From assembly GCF_000373105.1 (NCBI RefSeq), contig NZ_KB890480.1, positions 146,702 to 210,701 on the forward strand: a stretch of 64,000 bases of DNA, given 5' to 3'. Position 1 is the stretch's first letter, and every line of letters begins with the position of its first letter. The notes beneath the pieces are model-generated. The model had not been told where the DNA came from. It was given only the letters and a program-made list of their open reading frames with translations, and did no database searches. Shown here in pieces: positions 18,395-27,100 of this stretch. The translations under genes were made by a program, and so were the position numbers. Origin of the DNA: Neolewinella persica DSM 23188 (GTDB lineage: Bacteria > Bacteroidota > Bacteroidia > Chitinophagales > Saprospiraceae).

Positions 18395-20068
18395 TTAAAT
18401 CTCGTTTAGGTATTGCTTAGCTTCAATAACCTCCGTCCTGTCTTCAACGTTTGCCGCGGTTAATTCCACCAACTTACTAAACTGTTCTTTGGCTGTTTTA
18501 TGCTCTCCCGCTCGTTTAGCGGCTACGGCGGCTCCGTATACGCCATTAAACCGATTCGGATGTGATTGCAAATTCAACAGATAAGCGCTGAGGGCCTCTT
18601 TTGGCCTGCCCAAAACCATCATCATGTCGCCTAGTAGTTCTTGAGCGGGTAAGACTTCGCCGGGGCTTACGGGATGTTTTCCTACTTCTGCTTCCAGACC
18701 GGCAGCTTCCTGCATAAGGGTAACGGCGGCTTCATGATAGCCTTCCACCAGTTTTATCCAGGCCCGGGAAGCCGTTACCTGAACCAGCACCTGCTTTGCC
18801 TGGTAGGGATCGTCAGCGTTCACTAATCGCTGGTGCAGCGATTCGAGTATACGGAGGTCTTCTTTAGCAGCGTCAATGTCCTTATTGTGCACGGCCCCCA
18901 GCACTCTGGCGAAGTGCGTGATGGCAATCTCCCACGGGAACTCTCCCCAATCTACGTTCGATGGATGCTGTTCCAGCCGTGCCGCTTCGGTCCAGTTTTT
19001 GTTCTCTAACCACATGCGGGCGGAGATGGACCCGAAGTTGTATTTCCCCGCATCGGCCGCCAGTTTGTCCATGGATAATAAACGCTGGTGCATCTCACCG
19101 GCTTTGGCGTTGTCACCTTGTTGTAAATAAGCGTAAATCAGATAATCCATTGCGTGTACTTCTTCTCCTCCGGTGCCGTCCATAGCCGTCTCCTCGGCGT
19201 AACAACGGGCCGCCGACATGGAGTTCAGGTTGGACTGGATGGACTCGTCCCAAAGCCCCAGCCGGGTGAAGATATGGGAAGGCATATGTTGTGCGTGCGC
19301 GGAACCCGGCGCTATATCCGCGTATCTTCTGGCGGTCGGCAGGGCCAGGTGGGCCAGGTCCGGATTATCGTAATTGTGGATGATGTAGTGCGCTACGCCA
19401 GGATGGTTAGGCTGGTCCGGGAAAATGGCTTCCAGTATTTTACCGGCTTTCTTTTCGTTGACGTATTCCGTCCCGGATCTGTCCCTCGTTGCGTAAAGCG
19501 CTAATGCGTAGAAAACGGCGGCCTCCGTATCGTCCTCGTACTTTTCGTACATCCGCTCCATTGCCTTTTCGTAATTTTTTGCCCTTATTCCGTGGGCTAC
19601 GCTATCCCAATCTTTGTAGTAAGTGCCGATGGCGTTCAAGTAGTCCATTTCCCTGGCGTTCTTCGCTGCCGATTTGCCAACCTCAAGAACTTCGGATGCC
19701 TTTGCCAAGTCGCTTTTACCGGGTGGGGACCACGCGGCGTGGTAGATGCTCATGGCTACACCCCAGTAAGCCATCGCACACTCCGTGTCTGCATCCAGCA
19801 CCTGTACGAATGCTTTTTCCGCCTCCCGGTATTCGAATGAATGGAGCAGGGAGACCGCCAGATCAAATGTTTCCCGCACGGAATAATCACACGAAAGCGA
19901 AAAACTGACTTCTCCGAAGGTCTGACCGCTACACATTACGATATCACCCCGGAAAAAATCAATGTTTGAGGTGTCGACTGTAGATTTGGGCTTTTCGCTC
20001 GTACAACTTGAGTTAAGCAGGAAGGAGCAAACCAGGAATAGCAGCGGTAGAATTGGAGGTGATTTCAT
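18395..20068 (-). CDS. tetratricopeptide-repeat lipoprotein of unknown function
   Basis: The start chosen at 20068 gives MKSPPILPLLFLVCSF followed by the lipobox NSSC with Cys22; a longer frame to 20152 lacks a signal peptide and is rejected. The 557-residue protein carries several TPR-like helical pairs (FEYREAEKAFVQVLDADTECAMAYWG, PKEALSAYLLNLQSHPNRF). It also has a conserved-looking central HPGVAHYIIHNYDNPDLA and GSAHAQHMPSHIFTRLG stretch, whose His residues could bind metal. It may be a periplasmic or surface scaffold. It lies 73 bases after the GH106 gene on the same strand. No specific function can be assigned. Confidence 0.8.
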   Translation of the reverse strand: MKSPPILPLLFLVCSFLLNSSCTSEKPKSTVDTSNIDFFRGDIVMCSGQTFGEVSFSLSCDYSVRETFDLAVSLLHSFEYREAEKAFVQVLDADTECAMAYWGVAMSIYHAAWSPPGKSDLAKASEVLEVGKSAAKNAREMDYLNAIGTYYKDWDSVAHGIRAKNYEKAMERMYEKYEDDTEAAVFYALALYATRDRSGTEYVNEKKAGKILEAIFPDQPNHPGVAHYIIHNYDNPDLAHLALPTARRYADIAPGSAHAQHMPSHIFTRLGLWDESIQSNLNSMSAARCYAEETAMDGTGGEEVHAMDYLIYAYLQQGDNAKAGEMHQRLLSMDKLAADAGKYNFGSISARMWLENKNWTEAARLEQHPSNVDWGEFPWEIAITHFARVLGAVHNKDIDAAKEDLRILESLHQRLVNADDPYQAKQVLVQVTASRAWIKLVEGYHEAAVTLMQEAAGLEAEVGKHPVSPGEVLPAQELLGDMMMVLGRPKEALSAYLLNLQSHPNRFNGVYGAAVAAKRAGEHKTAKEQFSKLVELTAANVEDRTEVIEAKQYLNEI

Positions 20069-20141
20069 TTCAAATTGGCTGAACAGGCAAAATGCATGTT
20101 TGCACAATATAAGCTTATTGCGACATTTAACCATCGGAGGA

Positions 20142-23100
20142 TCAGTCCACAATTGAGGTCAGCCGTACTTCTCCGGTTAAACCCGACTTAGTCAACTCTG
20201 CTCCCTCCTCAGGCATGATTCCAGTAAGCGTCCAGGTCTTGCGTCCCCTGGCCGGCAGGCCAGCGTCCCTGATAAGTTGGTTAACCCAGAGGTTCGTCAC
20301 CTCTACGGCTAATTCATTCTCTCCCGCCCGCAGAAAGTCGGTAACGTCAATCCGCCAGGGGGCAGTCCACAGGCCACCGACGTAGCTACCGTTTAAAGAA
20401 ACGTTGGCCACCACGGCCGCCTCATCCAATTCCAGCCAGACGCGCTTTCCGTTAGGAGCATCGGGCAGGGCAAACGTCTTGCGGTAGGTGGCCGTTCCGG
20501 AAAAGTAGCGGATGTCTTCGTCCGGGTGCCCGGCCCAGTCCATCAACTCAGGCAACTCCACCGTTTTGTCTACGCCAAGATAAGCGTTTTGAAAGCGCAC
20601 GGACCACGGACCGGTAAGCTCGGCCAGTAGCTCCGTTTCGGGGTAGTTTTTGCCCTCAGGCGGGGGACCGTCGGACTCGCTGAACACCACGAAACCACTT
20701 TCTAAAGGAGCCAGCCGTAGCGGTAGGTGAATATGCTCCGCCGTACCCCGAAACTCTGGCAGCGGACGCCGGGCACCACTGATCGGGTCCCACCACTCCG
20801 GCCGCAAACCTTTGGCCCGGAAGCCGGCAACGAAGTCGATGGTCTCTTCGCTTTGGTTGGTCAGGAAGTAAATTTCGCGGCCGTCATCTGCACGGCGGTG
20901 AATCCAGAGCACGGGGCTACTGGGCGGTAATTCCACGTCGGCCACTGTGCCGGTCTTCAATAATACCCGTTGCAGGTTGGTATCGGTTGTCACCCGCTCG
21001 TGTTGCCAAAGTTCGTGGGCCAGGTCATGTACCCGTTCGTCGGCTTCACCGTAGCCGGTCAGGCTGGGGGAATGGCTGGGGGCAGCACCTACCACCGTCA
21101 GGCCGGCCTCAACCAGTTCGGCGATGCGGACCAGTAGCTCCGGCCGCATGGTCTCCGACCTGGGCAATACCAGGATACGGTAGCTCGGCCCATCCTTAAC
21201 GACCAGCCGACCATCGACCACGCTGGTCCGGTTATGCAGCACATCGGCATTAAGATAGTCAAAGGCATATCCGGCGGGGACGGACGGGTTGGTAACTCCG
21301 GTCATCTTCGGCGCGTCCTCGCCGATGAAGTAGGCGATGTCGGCCACGAAGTCGCCCTGACGCAGCAGATAGCCGCAGCGGCGTTCGTAGTCGATCCAGG
21401 ATTTAGCCTTCGGAAACCAGGTATTGTGCCGGTTGAATTCGGTACCGAACCAGGCGTTCACCCCCGGCTGTTTGTCTTTATACGGTTGCTGAATATAGAC
21501 GTGGTAGACCCGGTGGTTGATGCCCTCGGTAAAGCTCCAGTCGCCTCGCTTTTTCAGCATGCCCGGGTAACGGGTGAAGTCCTTGCCCGCAGCGGTGAAG
21601 GATTCGGCCGACACCTGCTCTTTACCGTAAATGTGCGCCGCAGAGGCTGCGGCTTTGCACTCGATACTGCCCAGTGAACCCTCGTTCCAGAATTCTCCGC
21701 CGACGAGATCCGACTGCCCGCCATACAACAGGAATTCTGAGGGGAACCCCCAGTGACCGTAATTTTCCAGCCACAGTTTCAGACCGTTCTTCTCGCATAA
21801 ATCTTGTAGCCCGCCGACGTACTCGTAGGCCACGCGGTCGGCCACTAACCTGCGTAAATCCCAAAGAAAACGGTTGGATTCGTCGACCGACCCGACGATG
21901 TGGCCACTCAGCACGGGTAACCAGGGTAAGGGGTCGTAGTCGTAGGTAGTTGCGAAGGCGGCGGCGAAATCATCCGTCCAGTTCTGGCCGCCCATTTCAT
22001 AGCTGTCGGCTACGACGTATTTGAAGGCCGTACGCTCGGCGGCGGGCATGGAATTGAGGATTTCGCCGATAAAGGCGTCGAAATGCTGGGGCAGGGCGTC
22101 GCGGTTCATTTTGTCTACTTCCGGGCCTTTGGCCCCGGCTGCCGCTGGCCCGTTTTCCACGCCGGTCGGGAGCATCCCGGTGCGCAGGATGGTCCAGTTG
22201 CCGGCCGGGATGTTCCAGTTCAGGGTGCCGTCAGTAGCTAGTTTTTCGGTGAGGTTCAGCACGCCGTCGGTGGGGATGATCTGGTCGGCGGCGGGTTCGG
22301 CCTGGGCGGGCCAGCGGTAAGCATCGTCCAGCGGCAGCGGGGTGGGGTGCATCAGGGCAAGTTGCTTCTCCAGGCTGTATTCAAGTTTGGCCAACGGTGA
22401 TAATGAGGCGGTTCGTAGCCCGATTTTTTTGCTGCCGCGGGTTGCCATGATATTTGTCAGGTTCAGCTCAAATTCCGGGGCGTTGGTCGCGGGGAAAGCA
22501 ATGGTCAGCGATGGATCATCGTAGAAGCCGATCTGGTCCAGATTGTTGCTTCGGTCGAAGCGGAAAGAGCGGACCACTTTCCACTCCCCGGCAACTTTTG
22601 CGCTCAGGGTAGCGTCTGCCGTGAAAGTGCCCTGCGGTTGGAGGGTCAGGGTTTGGTAGGGCGCGGTCGCGGGTGCAGGGAAGGTTATGGTAGCAGCCTC
22701 CTGTCCAGTGAGGTCCGTTTCCCGGACGATGAGGTCAGGCCCGCCGGTCGGCGTAGGAAAGGCCAGCACCGCCACGTCGCTGAAGTCTCCTTCCGGAGGT
22801 GTAAGCAGGCCCGAGAATTTTCCCGGCCCGGTTACCACGGTGGCCTGGCTGGCCAGGAACCGCATGGAGTTGCCGGTGTCGTTCCACGGCCCGCCCGACT
22901 GGCTCCAGCCCGGGCTGTTGAACAGCCCGATGTCGACGCCCAAACGCGCCCCTTCCCGGATAGCGTGTTGGGTCAGCCGTTTCCATTCTTCGCTCAGCAT
23001 GGGCACCTGACCCTGGTCTTCCATCGGTACGCGGTCGAGGTAAATATTGCCGATCAGCGCCGCACCGATGCCTACTTCGGCCATCGCCTCCAGGTCGCGG

Positions 23101-23309
23101 GTGATGCCCTCTGCGGAGATGTGGTTATTGATCCAGTACCAATACATCCAAGGCTTTGTCTCTGCCGGCGGAGTCATAAAGCCAGCGGCCAGTTCTTCGA
23201 TGGCGGGGTCAGCCATTGTTTCTGATTCCGGTGTGGTTGTACAGGTAGAAAAACTAAGCATTAGCAGGAGACAGCCAGGGAGGATAAAGCGGAAGTTCAA
23301 GGTTTGCAT
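20142..23309 (-). CDS. alpha-L-rhamnosidase-type lipoprotein, GH106 family
   Basis: The start at 23309 yields a lipoprotein signal (LLLMLSFSTC, Cys23) and 1055 residues; an earlier in-frame start at 23501 is rejected. The opening of the mature protein (FMTPPAETKPWMYWYWINNH, then EGITRDLEAMAEVGIGAALI) is characteristic of GH106. FNSPGWSQSGGPW and the long central barrel follow. Near the C-terminus is a GH2-like sugar-binding jelly-roll (SGTATYRKTF ... VWLELDEAAVVANVSLNG). GH106 enzymes hydrolyse alpha-L-rhamnosidic bonds, which agrees with the GH78 gene and the rhamnose catabolic cluster. A copy of the proposed operator lies about 94 bases upstream. Confidence 0.92.
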   Translation of the reverse strand: MQTLNFRFILPGCLLLMLSFSTCTTTPESETMADPAIEELAAGFMTPPAETKPWMYWYWINNHISAEGITRDLEAMAEVGIGAALIGNIYLDRVPMEDQGQVPMLSEEWKRLTQHAIREGARLGVDIGLFNSPGWSQSGGPWNDTGNSMRFLASQATVVTGPGKFSGLLTPPEGDFSDVAVLAFPTPTGGPDLIVRETDLTGQEAATITFPAPATAPYQTLTLQPQGTFTADATLSAKVAGEWKVVRSFRFDRSNNLDQIGFYDDPSLTIAFPATNAPEFELNLTNIMATRGSKKIGLRTASLSPLAKLEYSLEKQLALMHPTPLPLDDAYRWPAQAEPAADQIIPTDGVLNLTEKLATDGTLNWNIPAGNWTILRTGMLPTGVENGPAAAGAKGPEVDKMNRDALPQHFDAFIGEILNSMPAAERTAFKYVVADSYEMGGQNWTDDFAAAFATTYDYDPLPWLPVLSGHIVGSVDESNRFLWDLRRLVADRVAYEYVGGLQDLCEKNGLKLWLENYGHWGFPSEFLLYGGQSDLVGGEFWNEGSLGSIECKAAASAAHIYGKEQVSAESFTAAGKDFTRYPGMLKKRGDWSFTEGINHRVYHVYIQQPYKDKQPGVNAWFGTEFNRHNTWFPKAKSWIDYERRCGYLLRQGDFVADIAYFIGEDAPKMTGVTNPSVPAGYAFDYLNADVLHNRTSVVDGRLVVKDGPSYRILVLPRSETMRPELLVRIAELVEAGLTVVGAAPSHSPSLTGYGEADERVHDLAHELWQHERVTTDTNLQRVLLKTGTVADVELPPSSPVLWIHRRADDGREIYFLTNQSEETIDFVAGFRAKGLRPEWWDPISGARRPLPEFRGTAEHIHLPLRLAPLESGFVVFSESDGPPPEGKNYPETELLAELTGPWSVRFQNAYLGVDKTVELPELMDWAGHPDEDIRYFSGTATYRKTFALPDAPNGKRVWLELDEAAVVANVSLNGSYVGGLWTAPWRIDVTDFLRAGENELAVEVTNLWVNQLIRDAGLPARGRKTWTLTGIMPEEGAELTKSGLTGEVRLTSIVD

Positions 23310-23320
23310 AACAACTTTCT

Positions 23321-23342
23321 TTGCACCCGCGCGCCGCCGCCC
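23321..23342 (+). repeat. TTGCACCTGCG-type repeat, single copy
   Basis: TTGCACCCGCGCGCCGCCGC from 23321 is a slightly diverged copy (C for T in the core) located just upstream of the GH106 start codon. Confidence 0.55.
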
Positions 23343-23402
23343 TAATGCGCCACCGCCGGATAAATCAACACCATAAAGAAAGCTACGTTTTTCCCGCCTC
23401 AC

Positions 23403-23417
23403 CATCCTGTACCATCC
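23403..23417. promoter_or_regulatory. candidate GntR-regulator operator upstream of the GH106 gene
   Basis: CATCCTGTACCATCC matches the first two thirds of the motif seen at rhaD, the second susC and a sulfatase gene. It lies between the DUF1961 stop and the GH106 start, about 94 bases before the latter. The distal half is degenerate, so it is one of the weaker members. Confidence 0.4.
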
Positions 23418-23418
23418 G

Positions 23419-24213
23419 CTACCCCCGCTCCCAAACGGCAACATCCCCGTACCGCGCCGAGCGCGTATACATGTGCCGAATCCCGATGCGCCCACTGGCA
23501 ATCTTGTCCCCCGATGGCAATGGCCACGAAAACAGTTGCTCCTTATCGCCGCCTTTGACGTTGAAAAACAGCCATTCCGAAGTCTTCACCACCGTTATTT
23601 CGTACGGTACGCCCGGTCTGAAAAGGCCCGTGTCGAAATAATCGGGTGCCACGGCAGTAGCGGCAAATTTTTTACCTTTCTGTACGGGGTACTGGCGGCA
23701 CCGCACGTAATCCATCCCACCGTTTTTCGGGTAAGCGGCGTAGCTGATGTGGAGGGCGTTCATGTTATTAAAGTAGGTTCGCATGCTGGGAATGATGCGT
23801 TCGTTGCGCCAGCTCGCGATGTCAGCGGGGAAGTCATAGGCACCGGAGGCCTGCAGGTAGAGGATGTTGACGGCGGTTTCCCGCGTATCGGTACGGGTGT
23901 AGGTATACCTCATTTTCAGGTCGCCGGTGAAGGACTGCTTCGTCCAGAGTACACCGTGGCAGGCATCGTCGCCAGCAACTGGCCCGGCGCTGAAGACCAT
24001 GCCGTCGGGCGTATTATCTACCGTGGCGCGCAGGCCGTCGAGGAACCATTTACGTTGCCAGTTGCGGGTGCCGGGGTCTTGGAAGGCCTTTTGCCAGCCA
24101 GGGGCGTCGACCAGTTGTTGAAAATTACGCTCCGCTTCGGTTTGCGCCGGGAGCAGTACGGGAAATAGCGTGATGCAGAGAAGTAGAATTTGGGTGGGAC
24201 TGGACACTTTCAT
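23419..24213 (-). CDS. DUF1961 family secreted protein
   Basis: A 264-residue protein with a signal peptide (ILLLCITLFPVLLPAQ). The body matches DUF1961, a predicted concanavalin-A-like lectin/glucanase fold: GWQKAFQDPGTRNWQRKWFLDG, GMVFSAGPVAGDDACHGVLWTK, LKMRYTYTRTD and MNALHISYAAYPKNGGMDYVRCRQYP. It lies between a sulfatase and the GH106 gene on the same strand, so a part in binding or cutting the same glycan is reasonable but inferred; the family has no activity I can state with certainty. The stop lies 110 bases before the GH106 start. Confidence 0.85.
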   Translation of the reverse strand: MKVSSPTQILLLCITLFPVLLPAQTEAERNFQQLVDAPGWQKAFQDPGTRNWQRKWFLDGLRATVDNTPDGMVFSAGPVAGDDACHGVLWTKQSFTGDLKMRYTYTRTDTRETAVNILYLQASGAYDFPADIASWRNERIIPSMRTYFNNMNALHISYAAYPKNGGMDYVRCRQYPVQKGKKFAATAVAPDYFDTGLFRPGVPYEITVVKTSEWLFFNVKGGDKEQLFSWPLPSGDKIASGRIGIRHMYTRSARYGDVAVWERG

Positions 24214-24248
24214 TGAGCGAGAACTTAATTTTGATCGTAAAACACGCC

Positions 24249-24286
24249 GGGCGCTAAAGGTCGCTGCGCGACGCTTCGAGGTCCGG
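24249..24286. repeat. sulfatase-flanking hairpin repeat, copy A
   Basis: The stretch contains AAAGGTCGCTGCGCGACGCT and GCTTCGAGGTCCGG and closely matches the inverted copy at 31767-31807. It lies immediately after the sulfatase stop codon at 24292. Confidence 0.65.
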
Positions 24287-24291
24287 CTAGC

Positions 24292-25725
24292 TTATTCTCC
24301 AATCGGTAATCGTGCGGCAAGTTCTTCCACTACCGGGAGGTATTCCTTCTTTTCGGCCAGATTATTCACTTCAAGTGAATCAGTTGCATGGTCAAAAAGC
24401 GTACGCGCATATCGGTCGCCCTCATCGTCGTACCACTCGGTATAAGAATAGCGGGTGGTGGTGATATTGTCGGCTTCTTTCCAGCGGGTGAAAACGGCGT
24501 CTCCCCACGCTGTTTGGGGGTCGTCCAGTAGTGGGCTCAGGCTTTTCCCCTGTAGCTGGGCGGGTTTTTCCAGGCCTGCGAGGTCGCAGAGGGTGGGAAA
24601 GACGTCGACGTATTCCACCATCGCGGGTGAGCGCCCGGGCTCGTGACCCGGAGCGGAGAAAATGAGTGGAACCCGCAAGGAGGTGTTGAAGGGTGTATGC
24701 TTACACCACATTGCGTGGTCGCCTAAGTTCCAGCCGTGGTCGCCCCAAAAGACGATGATGGTGTTATCTGCTTCGCCACTGGCTTCGAGGGCATCGAGCA
24801 CACGACCCAGCTGGGCGTCCATGAAGCTGACACTGGCGTAATAACCGTGAATGAGCTGACGCGCGTAATCTTCAGGCAGGATTTCGTCTTTTGGCACACC
24901 GCTGTAATTGCGGAGTTCACCGCTGTTGTGGTGGATGGCGTCAGGGGTTCCTTCGGCGCGGTAGTAGGTGGCGGGCAGGCTGATGTTGGCGGGATCATAC
25001 AAATCCCAGTATTTGGCCGGGGCGTTGAACGGGAGGTGGGGCTTCATGAAGCCAACGGCGAGGAAAAAGGGCTGGTCTCCGGGCGCAAGTTCCCCGATTT
25101 TGGCGGCGGCATAGTCGGCGATTTTCCCGTCCCAGTAAGCGGTGTCGGCTACCTCGCCGCGCTCGAAAGCGGGCCCGCGGCCGTCGAAATCCTTATTGTT
25201 GGCATTTATAATGTTCTCCGGCATCTGGTAGTCGCGGCCGGCCCCGCCGCCCACGCCGGGTTTCCAGTTGGGCTGGCTGTAGTCCCCGGCCCGGTCGGTT
25301 GGGTGGTGCAGTACCTTACCGATGGCGGCCGTGTAGTAGCCGGCGGCCTTGAAGTGGCCATGTAGGGTAACGGCGTCGGGCGCATCTTCGCTGATCTTGG
25401 TTTTGAAATCCCAGAAGCGGTTGCGGGTGGGGCGCATACCGGTCATGATGCTGGCGCGCGAGGCCCCGCAGACCGGCACGTTGCAGTAGGCGTTCGTGAA
25501 GGCGGTGCCCATCGCCGCCAGCCGGTCGATGTTGGGCGAGTGAATCATCCCCTTGCCGAAGGAGGCGAGCTCCGGCCGCAGGTCGTCCACAGCAATGAAC
25601 AGGACGTTGGGCGGCGCAGCCCCCCCGTCTGTTTGGCTTTCTGACTCCTTTACTGATGAGGCGGGGCCGCAGGTGCAAAGTAAAGCTCCTAGGAGGAGCA
25701 GAGCAAGGAGGTTTGTTGGGCGCAT
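24292..25725 (-). CDS. sulfatase, iduronate-2-sulfatase-like (CGASR active site)
   Basis: The start at 25725 gives MRPTNLLALLLLGALLCTCG, a signal sequence followed by a Ser/Glu-rich linker typical of lipoproteins; an upstream in-frame ATG at 25824 is rejected. The 477-residue enzyme has FIAVDDLRPELASFG, the modified-Cys motif VCGASRASIMTG (Cys86, C-x-A-x-R variant), IGKVLHH, FLAVGFMKPHLPF and VFWGDHGWNLGDH, which point to the iduronate-2-sulfatase-like subgroup. The substrate is unknown; iduronate or rhamnose sulfate would fit an ulvan-type polymer. The signal-peptide codons coincide with a TTGCACCTGCG repeat. The gene ends next to a hairpin repeat. Confidence 0.92.
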   Translation of the reverse strand: MRPTNLLALLLLGALLCTCGPASSVKESESQTDGGAAPPNVLFIAVDDLRPELASFGKGMIHSPNIDRLAAMGTAFTNAYCNVPVCGASRASIMTGMRPTRNRFWDFKTKISEDAPDAVTLHGHFKAAGYYTAAIGKVLHHPTDRAGDYSQPNWKPGVGGGAGRDYQMPENIINANNKDFDGRGPAFERGEVADTAYWDGKIADYAAAKIGELAPGDQPFFLAVGFMKPHLPFNAPAKYWDLYDPANISLPATYYRAEGTPDAIHHNSGELRNYSGVPKDEILPEDYARQLIHGYYASVSFMDAQLGRVLDALEASGEADNTIIVFWGDHGWNLGDHAMWCKHTPFNTSLRVPLIFSAPGHEPGRSPAMVEYVDVFPTLCDLAGLEKPAQLQGKSLSPLLDDPQTAWGDAVFTRWKEADNITTTRYSYTEWYDDEGDRYARTLFDHATDSLEVNNLAEKKEYLPVVEELAARLPIGE

Positions 25726-25796
25726 GATGATGAGTTTGTTGGTCGAATGTTGGGGCAGATGACCTGCCGAATGATTGGGAGCATTTGCCGTCGGGT

Positions 25797-25861
25797 AAAC
25801 TTTTGTCCGGCTTCTCCAGGTCAAAAGAATATGTCGGACGGTCGATCCGCCTGTTCGGCGG
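25797..25861 (+). repeat. 65-bp interspersed element, copy 1
   Basis: It starts AAACTTTTGTCCGGC and contains CCAGGTCAAAAG and GTCGGACGG. Forty of the first 45 bases are identical to the inverted copy at 44989-45053. It lies between the sulfatase start and the exopolyphosphatase stop. Confidence 0.75.
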
Positions 25862-25867
25862 CTTCCC

Positions 25868-26779
25868 TCAAATACCCGATATGTATTCTATTTCTGAGAT
25901 GTTCTTTCCAGTGGTTCGTTCGTAGAGTTCGTAAATGATGCCATCCTTAAGGCCAACTTTGGGTACTAGCATCGTGTCGCCACCTGCATCTTCGAGCATC
26001 CGGATATAGATTTCGGAAGCGGGAATGATGACGTCTGCCCGGTCAGGGTTGAGTTTCAGAAAAGACATCCGCTCCTCGTAAGAGAAAGCCTTTACGTAGG
26101 CGCTGATGGCCTTGATCTCTACTAATGACATACTTGTTTTTCCGGTTCGGGAAGACAATTTGAACAGCTTGTTCATATTGCCGCCGGTACCAATGCCGGT
26201 CACTTCCCCACTTTTAGGGTTTTTCGTCTTTTTGAGGAATGCCTGCATCCGGGAGAAAGTGTCTTTTCGTTCTGCGGCGGATAGCTTTCTAACTGACCCG
26301 ATCCGGAAGGATTGGCTGGCTTTGAGTTCCCGACCCTCGTATAGGTTGAGTTCGGTGCTGCCACCACCCACATCGATGTGTACGGAGCGGCCTTCGGTGA
26401 GGTAGGGCAGGATGGCCTTGTTCAGTATCCGAGCTTCTTCTGTACCGGAGATGATGTGCACGTCGATACCGGTAGTGCCTTCCAGGACGTCCCGGATTTC
26501 CTGCCCGTTTTCTGCCTCCCGCATAGCGGAGGTCGCTACGGCAAAGGTGGCATCAACGTCATACAATTCGATCAGCAGGCGAAAGGTTTGCATCAGCTTG
26601 CCGAACTTCTGTGTCGTTCCGGGTAGGATCTTGCCCTTCTTGAATACGTCGTGCCCCAGCCGCAATGGAAAGCGGAGAAATTCAAGGCTTTTGAAACTGA
26701 CCTTGTCCTTTGACTCAAAGACATTGACGATTTGAAGACGGATGGCGTTGGAGCCAATATCTATGGCAGCTAGTTTCAT
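25868..26779 (-). CDS. ppx: exopolyphosphatase, Ppx/GppA family
   Basis: A 303-residue cytosolic phosphatase of the ASKHA fold that hydrolyses polyphosphate or pppGpp. It opens with LAAIDIGSNAIRLQI (phosphate 1 motif), followed by FAVATSAMREAENG, ISGTEEARI, IDVGGGSTEL (phosphate 2 motif) and GIGTGGNMNKL. The length fits the short Ppx2-type proteins without the C-terminal HD domain. It is transcribed divergently from the second susC gene. No specific link to the glycan genes is seen. Confidence 0.92.
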   Translation of the reverse strand: MKLAAIDIGSNAIRLQIVNVFESKDKVSFKSLEFLRFPLRLGHDVFKKGKILPGTTQKFGKLMQTFRLLIELYDVDATFAVATSAMREAENGQEIRDVLEGTTGIDVHIISGTEEARILNKAILPYLTEGRSVHIDVGGGSTELNLYEGRELKASQSFRIGSVRKLSAAERKDTFSRMQAFLKKTKNPKSGEVTGIGTGGNMNKLFKLSSRTGKTSMSLVEIKAISAYVKAFSYEERMSFLKLNPDRADVIIPASEIYIRMLEDAGGDTMLVPKVGLKDGIIYELYERTTGKNISEIEYISGI

Positions 26780-26872
26780 GGGGTTTAATTGATTAGTCTT
26801 TATGGACTAAAGCTAAAGTAAGGTAAGCGGGCTAAGCCAGGGGGTTGTTTTCAAAGCCAATAAATTTATCCT

Positions 26873-26895
26873 ATCTGTGTATAATTTACACAGAT
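26873..26895. promoter_or_regulatory. perfect 9-bp palindrome between ppx and the second susC
   Basis: ATCTGTGTA (26873-26881) and TACACAGAT (26887-26895) form a perfect inverted repeat around five A/T bases. It lacks a T-tract, so it looks more like a protein-binding site than a terminator. It sits between two divergent genes, just upstream of the proposed GntR-type operators; the binding protein is unknown. Confidence 0.45.
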
Positions 26896-26929
26896 TAGAT
26901 CCCAAATAAATCACTAAAATTTAGACTAC

Positions 26930-26947
26930 CATCCTGTACCGTACCGG
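26930..26947. promoter_or_regulatory. candidate GntR-regulator operator upstream of the second susC
   Basis: CATCCTGTACCGTACCGG lies about 154 bases before the susC start and matches the motif found at rhaD (reverse strand) and upstream of a sulfatase. It is one of the three best-conserved members. Assignment to the regulator at 35403-36449 is inferred. Confidence 0.55.
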
Positions 26948-26996
26948 TTATCGGGGAATAAAAAATTAAACTTTTGAAACCTGGTCTTTGCAGGAA

Positions 26997-27008
26997 GGTA
27001 CAGGACGG
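26997..27008. promoter_or_regulatory. second, inverted candidate operator half upstream of susC
   Basis: GGTACAGGACGG is the reverse complement of the CCGTCCTGTACC half-site and lies about 50 bases downstream of the full site at 26930. Paired sites of opposite orientation could allow looping, or the second may be a remnant. Confidence 0.4.
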
Positions 27009-27100
27009 GGGCAGGTGGGTTCCCGCCCTAATATTGGTGGAGAATTGGGGTTGTTAACCTTGATTTCTTTTAAAGTCAACTGCAAACTAACCTAGCTATT

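Noticed and set aside
23310..23501. N-terminal extension of the GH106 gene
   Set aside because: It translates a TTGCACCTGCG repeat and low-quality sequence, and would bury the lipoprotein signal that starts at 23309.
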